Shown here: in pieces, positions 15,789 to 24,868 of the stretch
Numbering within the stretch: position 1 is the stretch's first letter
How the letters are laid out: every line of letters starts with the position of its first letter
Source: Methanoculleus marisnigri JR1
GTDB lineage: Archaea; Halobacteriota; Methanomicrobia; Methanomicrobiales; Methanoculleaceae
Direction of reading: 5' to 3'
Assembly: GCF_000015825.1 (NCBI RefSeq)
Contig: NC_009051.1
Location: 1,420,695-1,484,694, forward strand
DNA: 64,000 nt
The notes under the pieces: model-generated
The model's input: only the letters and a program-made list of their open reading frames with translations
What the model was told of the DNA's origin: nothing
Database searches by the model: none
Made by a program: the position numbers and the translations under genes

Positions 15789-16874
15789 TCATCCCCTGCG
15801 CGCGAAGACAACGGCGAGAAGCGCGAGGAGTGCCAGGGCCGCCGGGAGCGGTGCAGCCTGTGCGGGGGTGGGGGTCGCGTCCCCGAAGAGCCCGGGCGCG
15901 GTCTGGCTCACCCTGACCGTATCGGCGTTCGTTGCCGATATCTGCACGGTGCCGCTGTCGTTGTAGCTCATGGGGTAGACCTTGACGTAGACCGGGCCTC
16001 CCTTTGCGGCAACCTCTACGGTCTCGGGCTCGAGCATGCCCTTGTTGTTAACTTTATGGGATTCCCCATCCTCATCGATGTATTCGACCACCCAATCGAT
16101 CCCGGCCGAGGTCATGATCTTCACCGTGCCGCTTTTGGTGTCGACCTCGAAGTAGGCCGGGGCGGACCGGCTGGCGGGGGAACTCGCGGATATCATCGCC
16201 TCCGTCGGCGTCGGACCGGGTGTCCCGGTTACCACGAATTCGGCGTCGCCGATGTAGCCCTTGTTGTCGGAGAAGGTGACCTCGTACGAGCCTCCTTCGG
16301 AGATAGGCACCTCAACGGAGAACGCACCGTTCTTGTCCGTCGCTACGTACTTCGGCCCGTAGACGGTAAAGCCGTCTCGTTCGACCAGAACCCGTGCTCC
16401 CGCATCACCGAGGTCGACGATCTTACCCCGGAGATCGAGGGTACCGTCGAAGTCCTGGTTGAGCGGAGAGTCTATCGTAATGCTCCCGGAACGGTCGACC
16501 AGGGTGACCGTCCGCTGTTTTGTCGAACTGCCCCCGAAGGTGGAGAGCGTGGGATCGATGAGCTCGATAGAGTACTGTCCCGGCTCCAGACCGTCCGTCT
16601 CGAACGTCGTGGAGAACGACCCGTCCTCCTGGACGACGATTGTCTTGCGGGCAATCTCGTGCTTCATGTACTGGGCACGGTACAGTACAATCTCCGTGCT
16701 GAATCCGGGATTGACCGTCGGCTTGGGGAGACCTCCAACGATCGTGGTGCCCGTGACTTTGAGCGGGTCGCCGACGTTTACCGTCTGCGGGGCACTGATT
16801 GAAACGTATGCGGCCGATGCCGTACCGACGAGCATCATCGCGACGATGATCGTCAGCCATGCGATCCTTTTCAT
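15789..16874 (-). CDS. Surface protein with signal peptide and C-terminal membrane anchor (sorting-signal-like)
   Basis: The 361-residue protein has a signal peptide (MKRIAWLTIIVAMMLVGTASA), then several Ig-like or beta-sandwich segments (NVGDPLKVTGTTI, GQYSIELIDPTL, GTLDLRGKIVDL, GSYEVTFSDNKGYIGDAEFVV). A Pro/Thr linker (TPGPTPTEA, DATPTPAQA) and a C-terminal hydrophobic helix ending ALLALLAVVFARRG follow. The Thr/Pro linker, helix and final Arg-Arg resemble archaeosortase-processed tails, although the classical PGF triplet is replaced by APLP. ATG 16874 is chosen as it begins the signal peptide and has GAGG upstream. It is divergent from the RaSEA gene, with only 28 bases between the two starts. 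Confidence 0.8.
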   Translation of the reverse strand: MKRIAWLTIIVAMMLVGTASAAYVSISAPQTVNVGDPLKVTGTTIVGGLPKPTVNPGFSTEIVLYRAQYMKHEIARKTIVVQEDGSFSTTFETDGLEPGQYSIELIDPTLSTFGGSSTKQRTVTLVDRSGSITIDSPLNQDFDGTLDLRGKIVDLGDAGARVLVERDGFTVYGPKYVATDKNGAFSVEVPISEGGSYEVTFSDNKGYIGDAEFVVTGTPGPTPTEAMISASSPASRSAPAYFEVDTKSGTVKIMTSAGIDWVVEYIDEDGESHKVNNKGMLEPETVEVAAKGGPVYVKVYPMSYNDSGTVQISATNADTVRVSQTAPGLFGDATPTPAQAAPLPAALALLALLAVVFARRG

Positions 16875-16902
16875 ATCATAACATCCTCGAATATGAGGTA
16901 TA

Positions 16903-17889
16903 ATGGTATCCAAATTAACCGAGAAGCCGCTGGCGTCCTGGCGGGGGAAAGACCGCTATGAAGGGCGGATCCTCGATACGCTGACGGTTATCTTTCGAAG
17001 CGGCGGGTGTTCCTGGAACCGGTGCAGGATGTGCGGCTACCGGCACGAGCGGTATCCCGACCTTCCCCGGGACGAACTCGCCGAACGGATGATTCGCCAG
17101 GTCCGCTGGGTGAAAGAGAACTTCCGCGACGAGGACTACCAGGTGCTCAAGATCTTCACGTCGGGGAGTTTCTTCGACCCCGACGAAGTTCCCCCCACGG
17201 TCAGGCGCGCAGTCGCGGAGGCGTTCCGGGGCAAAGCCGTGATCGCCGAGACGCGGCCCGAGTACGTCGACGCCGACGCAGTCCGCGAGTTCCGGGAAGG
17301 GATCGATACCGGCGACTGGGACAAACCGCTCCACGTCGCCGTGGGCCTCGAGACCACGAACGATCTCATCAGGGAGAGGAGCATCGACAAGGGGTTCTCG
17401 TACGCCGACTTCCTCCGCGCCGCAGAGGTCGCCCACGCCGCCGGTGCGGGCATGAAGGCCTACCTGCTGATGAAACCGCCGTTCCTGACCGAACGCGAGG
17501 CACGCGACGACATGATACGCTCGATCAGGGACGTCGCCCCCGTCGCGGACAGCATCTCCATGAACCTCTGCACCGTCCAGAGCAGAACCGAGGTCGAACA
17601 CCTCTGGAAGCAGCACGCATACCGGCCGCCGTATCTCTGGAGCGTTCTCGACGTGCTGATCGCTTCCCCGGTGCATATCCTCTGCGACCCCGTCGGCGGC
17701 GGGAAGATGCGGGGGCCGCACAACTGCGGAAGATGCGACGGCCCGATCGTGAAGGGGATCATCGACTACTCGCTCTCTGAAGATGTCGAACTCCTGCGTG
17801 CCCTTGCGGAGACGGAGTGCGGGTGCAAAGAAGAGTGGGAGTTCGTGCTGGACCGGGAAGAGCCGTTCTGTATGCCGCTCACCCGCTAG
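16903..17889 (+). CDS. Archaeosine biosynthesis radical SAM protein RaSEA
   Basis: The 328-residue protein has the radical SAM cluster motif in the family form GGCSWNRCRMCGY (Cys36, Cys41, Cys44) and motifs characteristic of the Elp3-like RaSEA family (IFTSGSFFDPDEVP, AETRPEYVD, VAVGLETTNDLIRERSIDKGF). A C-terminal cysteine-rich tail (CDPVGGGKMRGPHNCGRCDGPIVK) follows. RaSEA works with ArcS: ArcS attaches lysine to preQ0 at tRNA position 15 and RaSEA cleaves the product to archaeosine. The start has GAGGT just upstream. The stop codon TAG overlaps the TAG of the convergent gene in a shared CTAG. Confidence 0.92.
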   Translation: MVSKLTEKPLASWRGKDRYEGRILDTLTVIFRSGGCSWNRCRMCGYRHERYPDLPRDELAERMIRQVRWVKENFRDEDYQVLKIFTSGSFFDPDEVPPTVRRAVAEAFRGKAVIAETRPEYVDADAVREFREGIDTGDWDKPLHVAVGLETTNDLIRERSIDKGFSYADFLRAAEVAHAAGAGMKAYLLMKPPFLTEREARDDMIRSIRDVAPVADSISMNLCTVQSRTEVEHLWKQHAYRPPYLWSVLDVLIASPVHILCDPVGGGKMRGPHNCGRCDGPIVKGIIDYSLSEDVELLRALAETECGCKEEWEFVLDREEPFCMPLTR

Positions 17890-19115
17890 CACTTCTCCTG
17901 TTCTTCGAGCTGCTCGCAGAGCAGCGGGAGGAACGTCCCCGCATCGCTCACGACGCCGATCGCCTGCGTCGTGCCGCGGTCCATCAGTTTCGTCACCGAT
18001 GCGGGGTTGATGTCGACGCAGACGGTCTTGACGTACGAGGGGAGGCAGTTCCCGACGGCGATCGAGTGGAGAAGCGTTCCCACCATCACCACCATCCCGA
18101 GATCGTGGATATGGCGGCGCATGACTTCCTGCGCCTCGACGACGTCCGTGATTGTGTCGGGGAGCGGCCCGTCGTCCCGGATGGAGCCGGCGAGCACGAA
18201 CGGGATGCCCTTCTTCACGCACTCGTACATGATCCCGCCGGTGACGACCCCCTGGTCGACCGCGTTCTTGATGGAGCCCGCCCGCATGATCTCGCTGATG
18301 GCGCGGATGTGGTGCTTGTGCCCGCCGGTGACGAGCGTGCCCGTCTTGACGTCCATCCCGAGCGACGTGCCGTAGAGGTTGGACTCGATATCGTGGGTGG
18401 CGAGCGCGTTCCCCGCAAAGAGCACGTCGATGTAGCCTTCGCGGATCATCTTCGCGAGGGCGTCGGCCGCTCCGGTATGGACGATGGCGGGGCCGCCGAC
18501 GAGCGCGATCTTCTCGCCTTTCTGCTTCGACTTCAGGATCTCGCGGGCGATCTTTGCGATGATCGCCTCGCTCGGCCGCTCGGACGAGACGGTTCCGTGC
18601 ATGAACTCGAACGTGCTGACCTTCCTCGGCCGCTCGGGGTAGACCACCCGAACGCCGGTCTCGCTGACGACAACAGCGTCCCCGCCCTTGATCTTCGATA
18701 TCGGGGTGCAGATCGCCCGCTTCTCCGTCTCGTCGACCACGATGTGGCAGTCCATCTCAATGCGCTCGACGGGCAGCCAGTCGCCCCGGTATTTTACGTA
18801 GGTCGGGTGGTTGGTGGTCGAGTAGAACCCCTTCGGCAGGATCCGGTCGCCCTCTGCCGGTACGAGGGTGACGTCGTCGATCTCGGGGGCCCGTGCGCCG
18901 AGCCGGTGCAGCTCGGAGAGGATGGCGTCAAGCTGGTGATCGCCGGGCGCCGTCACGCGGAGCCGTGCGTAACTCGTGTCCGTCTTCAGTCTTCCGACGT
19001 TGAACGTGAGGATCTCGAATTCTCCCCCCATATCCATGATCCTGTCAAACACGAGGGTCATGACGCCCGAATCGATGATATGGCCCTCTAGTTCGATTTC
19101 CCGGCAGGATTCCAT
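17886..19115 (-). CDS. Archaeal ornithine cyclodeaminase-type protein (TIGR00300 / LOR-SDH domain family)
   Basis: The 409-residue protein has an N-terminal LOR/SDH-type domain ('SREIELEGHIIDSGVMTLVFDRIMDMGGEFEILTFNVG', DTSYARLRV) and a Rossmann-like C-terminal domain (KIALVGGPAIVHTGAADALAKMI, NALATHDIESNLYGTSLG, GGHKHHIRAI, TVCVDINPASVTKLMDRGT). This architecture is the TIGR00300 family. Methanococcus members convert ornithine to proline, the proline route in archaea without ProABC. NAD binds in the second domain. It ends convergently with RaSEA, with 4 bp of overlap. The function follows from family membership; the active site was not checked residue by residue. Confidence 0.82.
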   Translation of the reverse strand: MESCREIELEGHIIDSGVMTLVFDRIMDMGGEFEILTFNVGRLKTDTSYARLRVTAPGDHQLDAILSELHRLGARAPEIDDVTLVPAEGDRILPKGFYSTTNHPTYVKYRGDWLPVERIEMDCHIVVDETEKRAICTPISKIKGGDAVVVSETGVRVVYPERPRKVSTFEFMHGTVSSERPSEAIIAKIAREILKSKQKGEKIALVGGPAIVHTGAADALAKMIREGYIDVLFAGNALATHDIESNLYGTSLGMDVKTGTLVTGGHKHHIRAISEIMRAGSIKNAVDQGVVTGGIMYECVKKGIPFVLAGSIRDDGPLPDTITDVVEAQEVMRRHIHDLGMVVMVGTLLHSIAVGNCLPSYVKTVCVDINPASVTKLMDRGTTQAIGVVSDAGTFLPLLCEQLEEQEKC

Positions 19116-19326
19116 ATGTAAGAGTTGGTGATAGTCCGATAATACAGTTTCCCCGCCCGTCTCTCCCCCCGGAACAGTGCGCCTGCCGCCCGTCCGTAAC
19201 GATACCCTCCCGGACGAGCGCCGCCGCGCGCCGGTCCCGGGAGTGGGAAACCTTCGGGCTCAAATTCCTTTCAGCGGGGCTGAAACTCTTCAATCGTGCA
19301 GCATGACCCCGGCACAACCGGGAGCG

Positions 19327-19932
19327 CTATTCTCTCCGCTTCCGGCAGAGGTACTCCTGCACCAGCGCCAGTTCCTCGCGGGTGTTGACGTTGAAGGCAA
19401 GCCGCTTGTCGTGCAGGAGAAGTTGCACCTCGTCCTGGGCCGCACCGGAACCGCCCGCCGTCAGGATGTTGATCCCGGCGGGACAGGCCGGGACGCCGTC
19501 GACCGTTTCCGTGTACCGCGTGCGGCAGCCGTGCTCCTCGCAGAGGTCGCGGGGCACCCACGTCGAGCATGCCGGCACTCCCGCCCGGCGCCAGGCCTCC
19601 TCGACACCGGCGACGATATCGGGCGCAAGGCAGGGGAGGTCGGAGACGCAGGTGAAGAACGGCGTTCCTCCCTCCTCCAGGTCTGCCGCAGCGGCGTTGA
19701 TATCCTCAATGTAGCCGAGCCCCTCCGCCTCGTACAGGCCGACCCCCTGCGCCCGGCACCAGTTCTTGGTGAACGGCGTCCGGTACGAGGCGACCACGAC
19801 CACCTCGTGGCCTGCGGCCGTGAAGGCGTCGGTGACGTAGGAGAGCATCGGCCGCCCGCAGATGGTGACCAGGGGCTTCTCGCCCATCCGGAGACGGGTG
19901 CCCTCTCCCCCGGCCATGATCAGGGCAAGCAT
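19327..19932 (-). CDS. cobY: Adenosylcobinamide-phosphate guanylyltransferase (CobY)
   Basis: The 201-residue nucleotidyltransferase has the N-terminal GTP-binding loop ALIMAGGEGTRLRMGEKPLVTICGRPML and the acidic metal site FTCVSDLPCLAPDIV. In archaea this family (CobY) replaces bacterial CobU for transfer of GMP to adenosylcobinamide phosphate. Its start overlaps the end of the cobD-type gene by 13 bases, so the two are translated together. The shared pathway with the upstream gene supports CobY over a sugar-phosphate nucleotidyltransferase. Confidence 0.9.
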   Translation of the reverse strand: MLALIMAGGEGTRLRMGEKPLVTICGRPMLSYVTDAFTAAGHEVVVVASYRTPFTKNWCRAQGVGLYEAEGLGYIEDINAAAADLEEGGTPFFTCVSDLPCLAPDIVAGVEEAWRRAGVPACSTWVPRDLCEEHGCRTRYTETVDGVPACPAGINILTAGGSGAAQDEVQLLLHDKRLAFNVNTREELALVQEYLCRKRRE

Positions 19933-20918
19933 GTTTCGAGCGCCTCGATGAGTTGCCGGTTCTCTTCATGCGTCCGGACGGCCACGCGGATGTGGCGGGG
20001 AAGCCCGAACGACCGGCAGTCCCGCACCAGGATACCGCGGGAGAGGAGCCGCCCAACGAGCACCTCCGACTCCACCGGGACTTCGATAAGGATGTAGTTC
20101 GCGGACGGCGGCGCATAGACGAGACCGAGAGCGTCCAGGCGGCTGCAGAGCCAGGCCCGCTCCCGGGCAATCCGCTCCCGCGACGCCTCAAGGAGGTCGT
20201 AGTGCCGGAAGGCCTCGATCGCGAAGGATTCGGCGAACGCGTTCACCGTCCAGGGAAGGCGCACCGTCTCGACCTTCTCGATGAGCTCGGGCGTGCCGAA
20301 GGCGTAGCCGAACCGGATGCCCGGCACGGCGAAGCTCTTTGTCAGGGAGCGCAGCAGAAAGAGGTTCTCGTCCGAGACGTCGGCGACGCTCTGGGCCGGG
20401 TCGGAGAGTTCGATGAAGGCTTCGTCGAGGAAGAGGCAGGCCCCCCGCCCGGTGACCCCATCGAGCACCCGGAGGACTTCCGCCCGGGTCAAAAGCTTCC
20501 CGGTGGGGTTGTTCGGGTTGCAGAGGAACCGGACGGCAGCTCCGCTCTCCTCCGCCGTGCACCGGGCACCGGCGAGCCTCACCGCCATCCCGTACTCGGC
20601 GAACGTCGGCGACTCGACATAGGCGGCATCTCCGGCCCCGAGCACGGCAGAACAGAACGCGCGGATCAACTCGACGGATCCGTTGCCGACGGCGACCTCT
20701 GAGGCATCGCGCCCGAAGGTTCTGCTTATTTCCTCTTTGAGCGTCTCATAACGGTCGTCGGGGTAATCTTTCAGCGCCGAAGCGTCCGGAATCCAGGGGA
20801 ACGCCGGGGGATACGGATTTATGTTGGCACTGAAATCAAGCACCTCGCCCCTCTCCCGGGTGCGGTGCCAGCGCACCCGGCCGCCATGTTCTGCCCTTTT
20901 AGGGAGATTATCTCTCAT
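19920..20918 (-). CDS. cobD: L-threonine-O-3-phosphate decarboxylase (CobD), HisC-like
   Basis: This 332-residue fold-type I PLP enzyme shows VLDFSANINPYPPAFP at the N-terminus, VAVGNGSVELIRAF, FLCNPNNPTGKLL, CLFLDEAFIEL, the Schiff-base lysine in LRSLTKSFAVPGIRFGY, and the C-terminal NYILIEV. CobD decarboxylates threonine phosphate to aminopropanol phosphate, the linker of cobalamin's lower axial arm. Histidinol-phosphate aminotransferase is the close alternative; the overlap with cobY and the 'SANINPYPP' start favour CobD. Upstream (20919-21106) lies the divergent promoter region shared with cdrS-ftsZ. Confidence 0.87.
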   Translation of the reverse strand: MRDNLPKRAEHGGRVRWHRTRERGEVLDFSANINPYPPAFPWIPDASALKDYPDDRYETLKEEISRTFGRDASEVAVGNGSVELIRAFCSAVLGAGDAAYVESPTFAEYGMAVRLAGARCTAEESGAAVRFLCNPNNPTGKLLTRAEVLRVLDGVTGRGACLFLDEAFIELSDPAQSVADVSDENLFLLRSLTKSFAVPGIRFGYAFGTPELIEKVETVRLPWTVNAFAESFAIEAFRHYDLLEASRERIARERAWLCSRLDALGLVYAPPSANYILIEVPVESEVLVGRLLSRGILVRDCRSFGLPRHIRVAVRTHEENRQLIEALETCLP

Positions 20919-20997
20919 ATTCGTGGCAACTCTTTGAGGATACGTTGTCGGCTGCTATCCATAAAACCGTTATGTCGGGCAGGATTGCATATCGATA

Positions 20998-21071
20998 GGT
21001 ATATATACCATCCACATATTATTATGCCTTATCTGATACAGTCAGACGAAAAGGACACGTTTGTCTGACAA
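20998..21071 (+). promoter_or_regulatory. Promoter and candidate operator of the cdrS-ftsZ operon
   Basis: A 12-bp palindromic TATA element GGTATATATACC lies at 20998-21009 in an AT-rich block. Further down, TTGTCTGACAA (21061-21071) is a small inverted repeat, followed by a second CTGACAAGG. Repeated GACAA/TTGTC motifs just upstream of a ribbon-helix-helix gene suggest an autoregulatory site, because such regulators bind short inverted repeats. This is inference from pattern and position. Confidence 0.45.
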
Positions 21072-21115
21072 ACGGCTGACAAGGGGCTGCCACATGTCAG
21101 ATACGAGTGATTGAA

Positions 21116-21295
21116 ATGATGGATCGGATTACAATCAGATTGCCACGGCAACAGGTCGAGATGCTCGAGAAGCTGGTGGAGGCTGGCGAATTCCCCACGG
21201 TATCGGAGGCTGTGCGGTATTCGGTCAGGGCGCTTCTTGAACGGCATGGAAACCGTGTTCTACGTGAGGCCGACCAGATTTCATTCAAAGTTTAG
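21116..21295 (+). CDS. cdrS: Ribbon-helix-helix regulator, CdrS-like
   Basis: The 59-residue protein is a single ribbon-helix-helix domain: beta-strand [16 protein letters not shown], helix [28 protein letters not shown], ending FKV. In haloarchaea a protein of this size and fold, CdrS, is encoded immediately upstream of ftsZ2 and controls cell-division genes; the same order is found here with only 12 bases between the genes. The stop codon TAG is followed directly by the GGAGGT that serves ftsZ. The start may be ATG 21116, ATG 21119 or GTG 21107; 21116 has GAGTG six bases upstream. The name is by synteny and fold. Confidence 0.8.
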   Translation: MMDRITIRLPRQQVEMLEKLVEAGEFPTVSEAVRYSVRALLERHGNRVLREADQISFKV

Positions 21296-21307
21296 GAGGT
21301 ATTATTG

Positions 21308-22432
21308 ATGCAGACGATCATCAACGAGGCGTTAAAACACGCAGAACGTGAGAAGTACCTGAAGACGGACATGGTCGATGGCGAAGACGACATCATCGGC
21401 CAGCCACGTATTGTCATCGTAGGGTGCGGCGGTGCGGGCAACAACACCGTCAACCGGCTGTACCACATGCAGGTCAGCGGTGCAGAGACGATCGCGATCA
21501 ACACGGACAAGCAGCACCTGGACATGATCCAGGCAGACAAGAGAGTTCTTGTCGGCAAGTCGCTCACCAAAGGCCTTGGAGCCGGCGGATTCCCCGACGT
21601 CGGCAGGCGTGCAGCCGAGATGGCCCGGCCGACCCTGGAGAGCCTCCTCTGCGACGCGGACCTTGTCTTCATCACCGCCGGCATGGGCGGAGGCACCGGT
21701 ACGGGCACCGCCCCGGTCGTCGCACAGATCGCAAAGGAGCAGGGCGCTATCGTCGTCGGCATGGTCAGCTACCCCTTCCAGGTCGAAAAGGCCCGACTCC
21801 TCCGTGCGGAAGAGGGGCTTGAACAGCTCTCGGCCTCCGCCGACTCGGTGATCGTGCTCGACAACAACCGCCTCATCAAGTACGTGCCGAACCTCCCGCT
21901 CGGCCAGGCGTTCTCAGTCATGGACCAGCTCATCGCGGAGACCGTCAAGGGCATCAGCGAGACGATCACGGAGCCTTCCCTCATCAACATCGACTACGCC
22001 GACGTGCGTGCCATCATGAGCAAGGGCGGCGTCGCCGTGATGCTCGTCGGCGAGAGCAAGCAGCAGAACAAGGCCGAGAGCGTCGTTCACGAGTGCTTGA
22101 ACCACCCCCTGCTGGACATCGACTACCGCGGAGCAACCGGGAGCCTCATCCACATCACGGGCGGCAACGACCTGACCCTCCAGGACGCCGAGGAGATCGC
22201 AAGCTCCCTGACCTACGAACTCGACCCCCACGCGGACGTCATCTGGGGAGCGCGGGTGAACAGCGATTACGAAGGAAGAGTTCGGGTCATGGCGGTCATG
22301 ACCGGCGTAAAAAGTGCACAGATCCTCGGAAGCCACCGCACCTACGAACAGGTCGCGCAGCGGTCCAGCGCACCTGCCGGCAGGCGCATAGCAGGGGACT
22401 CCCCGAGCGGGCACCTCATCGACTTCCTCTGA
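21308..22432 (+). CDS. ftsZ: Cell division protein FtsZ
   Basis: The 374-residue tubulin-like GTPase has the N-terminal GTP-binding strand [19 protein letters not shown], the tubulin signature [23 protein letters not shown] and the T7-region [15 protein letters not shown]. The tail ends SGHLIDFL, a short hydrophobic C-terminal peptide that could bind a membrane-anchor protein. It polymerises into the division ring. GGAGGT at 21295-21300 is seven bases before ATG 21308; a TTG one codon earlier is less likely. It is translationally close to cdrS, which probably regulates it. Full length. Confidence 0.96.
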   Translation: MQTIINEALKHAEREKYLKTDMVDGEDDIIGQPRIVIVGCGGAGNNTVNRLYHMQVSGAETIAINTDKQHLDMIQADKRVLVGKSLTKGLGAGGFPDVGRRAAEMARPTLESLLCDADLVFITAGMGGGTGTGTAPVVAQIAKEQGAIVVGMVSYPFQVEKARLLRAEEGLEQLSASADSVIVLDNNRLIKYVPNLPLGQAFSVMDQLIAETVKGISETITEPSLINIDYADVRAIMSKGGVAVMLVGESKQQNKAESVVHECLNHPLLDIDYRGATGSLIHITGGNDLTLQDAEEIASSLTYELDPHADVIWGARVNSDYEGRVRVMAVMTGVKSAQILGSHRTYEQVAQRSSAPAGRRIAGDSPSGHLIDFL

Positions 22433-22791
22433 AATCCCCTACCCTCTTTCATACCTTTTTTAAATCGGAATCGTTCCACGGAGGCGCGCTCCGTCCTCCT
22501 ACGAAATACTTAAGAGTACAGATGACGTTTGAAATATAGACGTTCTTGTATAATCCCTCCAGCACGGGGTGTATTGTGCAGGGCACAGATCCACCGGGTC
22601 TGCGATTGCCAAAGTACCGGGGTTGAACACATGAGCAGACAGATGAACGACGGTCTCGATTGTCGAGTCCGAAAGCGTCTTTTCTTGTGGTGTAGCCGCT
22701 ACACGAGCCTCCGGCATCCTGCAGCACACGGGAGCGATCTTTTGCTGGCGGGGATATGAGACAGGTACCGAATGTCGAGGATTGGTAAAGA
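22433..22791 (+). other. 359-base intergenic region with a promoter-like element
   Basis: A T-run at 22456-22461 fits termination of ftsZ. TACGAAATACTTAAGAG (22499-22515) resembles BRE plus TATA about 275 bases before the coiled-coil gene, so the transcript may have a long leader or carry a small RNA. The remainder has no convincing open frame and no recognised RNA family. Confidence 0.35.
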
Positions 22792-23652
22792 ATGCTGAAC
22801 GATCTGATTGAAAAAAGAAAAAAAGTCCTTGCGGAGTCTGAACAGCACAAAGACCGGCGCAACGAGTTGAACGCGCTTGCCAGCAAAAACGCCCGGGAAC
22901 GCAACACGTTGAATGCCCAGACCCGCGAGTTCGTCGAGGAGGCGCAGCAGCACAAGGAGCAGCGGGATAAGATCAACGAGGAAGTCCAGGCGCTGAAGGA
23001 CCAGAGGAACGAACACAACGACAAGGCAAACGCGCTCTTCGAAGAGATCGAGTCCTTCAAGAGAGAGCACGGCAACCTCCAGAACCGGGGTGTCAAGGAA
23101 CTGCAGAAGCAGATCGAGCACCTGGAGTTCAAGCAGCAGACCGAGGTTTACAGCACCGATAAGGAGCGCGAACTGATCGAGAAGATCAAGCAGCTCAAGG
23201 CGGCGGCGAAGGACCAGGAGGCCGAGCTCGAACAGAACAAGGAGATGCGGACGAAGCTTGCCGATGCCCGCGAGTTTCGCCGGCTGGCCTCCGAGATCCA
23301 CAAGGAAGTCACCGAGAAGGCCGAGGCCGCACAGCAGCACCACGACCTGATGGTGGAGTCCTACAGGAAGGCCGACAAGTCCCGCGAAGAGGCCGATCAG
23401 TCCCATCAGCAGTTCGTCGAAGCCCAGGAGGCTGCGGACGAGGAGCACAAGCAGTTCATCGCCTGCCAGAAGGAACTCCGCGACTACGACAAAGTCATCT
23501 CGGGTCTCCGGAAGAAGACCAAAAAGACCAAAGTCACCAAAGAGCAGAAGGCCGTCCGGAAAGAGGCGGAACGTGTCTTCCAGCAGTTCCGTGACGGTGA
23601 GAAGATCACCACCGACGATCTGCTCCTGCTTCAGCGTGCAAAACTCATCTAA
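22792..23652 (+). CDS. Coiled-coil protein (COG1340-type)
   Basis: The 286-residue protein is almost entirely a heptad-patterned helix rich in Glu, Lys, Gln, Ala and Arg from residue 1 to about 240 (for example LNDLIEKRKKVLAESEQHKDRRNELN and KELQKQIEHLEFKQQTEV). A short basic hinge (KKTKKTKVTKEQKAVRKEAERVF) and a final segment FQQFRDGEKITTDDLLLLQRAKLI follow. Archaea carry a conserved coiled-coil protein of this length and tail, of unknown function. No membrane or enzyme motif is present. It is followed by a T-run terminator and is close to ftsZ, which may be coincidental. Confidence 0.82.
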   Translation: MLNDLIEKRKKVLAESEQHKDRRNELNALASKNARERNTLNAQTREFVEEAQQHKEQRDKINEEVQALKDQRNEHNDKANALFEEIESFKREHGNLQNRGVKELQKQIEHLEFKQQTEVYSTDKERELIEKIKQLKAAAKDQEAELEQNKEMRTKLADAREFRRLASEIHKEVTEKAEAAQQHHDLMVESYRKADKSREEADQSHQQFVEAQEAADEEHKQFIACQKELRDYDKVISGLRKKTKKTKVTKEQKAVRKEAERVFQQFRDGEKITTDDLLLLQRAKLI

Positions 23653-23654
23653 TA

Positions 23655-23662
23655 CTTTTTTA
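23655..23662 (+). terminator. T-run terminator
   Basis: Six consecutive Ts at 23656-23661 follow the stop codon of the coiled-coil gene at once. Confidence 0.5.
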
Positions 23663-23707
23663 CCGCGCTCCAAATCATTTAATAGATCTGAGGCGATGTT
23701 CTATTGA

Positions 23708-24835
23708 ATGGCAAAAGAGCGGACGCTTGTCCTCTGTGTCGATCGCGATGACGATCTCGGGTTCAAAGCCGGGATCGATGGTCCCACCGTGGGCAGAGAG
23801 GCATGCCTCCATGCGGCGACCTCACTCGCCCTGGTCGATCCCGAGGACTCCGATGTCAACGCTATCTTCGAGACGATCAGGCTCTACGACGAACTCGCCA
23901 AAAAAGGGGAAGAGGTCGCCGTTGCCGTCATCTGCGGCAACCACATGAATCTGCTCGAGGGCGATCGCCGGGTAGCGTCCGGTCTCGATGCAATCCTCTC
24001 CGCAACGGGCTCTACATCCTGCATCATCGTGACGGACGGCGCCGAGGACGAGTATGTCCTGCCGATCATCCAGTCCCGGGTGCCGGTCAGCAGCGTGCGG
24101 CGGGTCGTGGTCAACCAGATGCCGAACCTCGAGGGGACGTACTACATCTTACGACGCCTTCTCGACGACCCGAAGGTCTCGAAGATCGTGCTCGTCCCGC
24201 TCGGTCTCGCGATGCTCCTCTATGCCGTGGGATACCTGCTCGGGTACCCCGAGGGTGCGACCATCGTCGTCGTCGGCGTCATCGGCACCTACCTGCTCTT
24301 CAAGGGCGTCGGGATAGACGAGATCTTCGGTTACCTGATCACCTCGCTGAAAACATCGCTCCACGGCGGGAGGTTCACGTTCGTATCCTACATCGCAGCG
24401 ATACTGCTCGGTATCGTCGGGGTTATCCTCGGGCTCATAAGCCTCCTCGAATACTACTCCCCGTTCGGCATCGTCATCCAGATGCTCGCGTTCATCTACG
24501 GTGCCGTCGCCTGGTTCATCGCCGCCGGCCTCGTGGCGTCGGTGGGAAAGATCATCGACGTCTTCCTAAACGAGCGCGAGGCGATCCAGCGGGTGGTCGC
24601 CCTGCCGTTCTTCGTCCTGGCGATCGGGGCCATCGCCTACGGGGCAAGCACCTACATCCTCTCGATCAGCAGCGAGATCTCCGGGTTCCCCGTAACGAGT
24701 ACGGGCGGTGCGCTGTATATCGTCTTCGCGATAATAGGAGGCCTCTTCTGCGCCTTTTTCGGCGTCTACCTCCAGTCGTTCCTGGGCCGGTGGGTTGACG
24801 AGCGGGAACCGGCCACACTGAAGAGAGAAGCGTAG
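23708..24835 (+). CDS. DUF373 family integral membrane protein
   Basis: The 375-residue protein begins with a soluble domain (TLVLCVDRDDDLGFKAGIDGPTVGREACL, VAVICGNHMNLLEGDRRVASGLDAIL) characteristic of archaeal DUF373. Five to seven membrane helices follow (for example IVLVPLGLAMLLYAVGYLLG, GATIVVVGVIGTYLLF, FTFVSYIAAILLGIVGVILGLISLL, VVALPFFVLAIGAIAYG, LYIVFAIIGGLFCAFFGVYL). The conserved Asp/Arg-rich N-terminal motif suggests nucleotide or metal binding. The cellular role is unknown. A TTTAATAG box about 30 bases upstream and the lack of a close Shine-Dalgarno allow a short or absent leader. Confidence 0.85.
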   Translation: MAKERTLVLCVDRDDDLGFKAGIDGPTVGREACLHAATSLALVDPEDSDVNAIFETIRLYDELAKKGEEVAVAVICGNHMNLLEGDRRVASGLDAILSATGSTSCIIVTDGAEDEYVLPIIQSRVPVSSVRRVVVNQMPNLEGTYYILRRLLDDPKVSKIVLVPLGLAMLLYAVGYLLGYPEGATIVVVGVIGTYLLFKGVGIDEIFGYLITSLKTSLHGGRFTFVSYIAAILLGIVGVILGLISLLEYYSPFGIVIQMLAFIYGAVAWFIAAGLVASVGKIIDVFLNEREAIQRVVALPFFVLAIGAIAYGASTYILSISSEISGFPVTSTGGALYIVFAIIGGLFCAFFGVYLQSFLGRWVDEREPATLKREA

Positions 24836-24868
24836 AGACGCCCCTCGGAGCCGGGGTGTCTCACAGGG

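Noticed and set aside
20998-21009. Replication origin (AT-rich palindrome)
   Set aside because: A single TATA-like palindrome with no origin-recognition-box repeats and no orc1/cdc6 gene.
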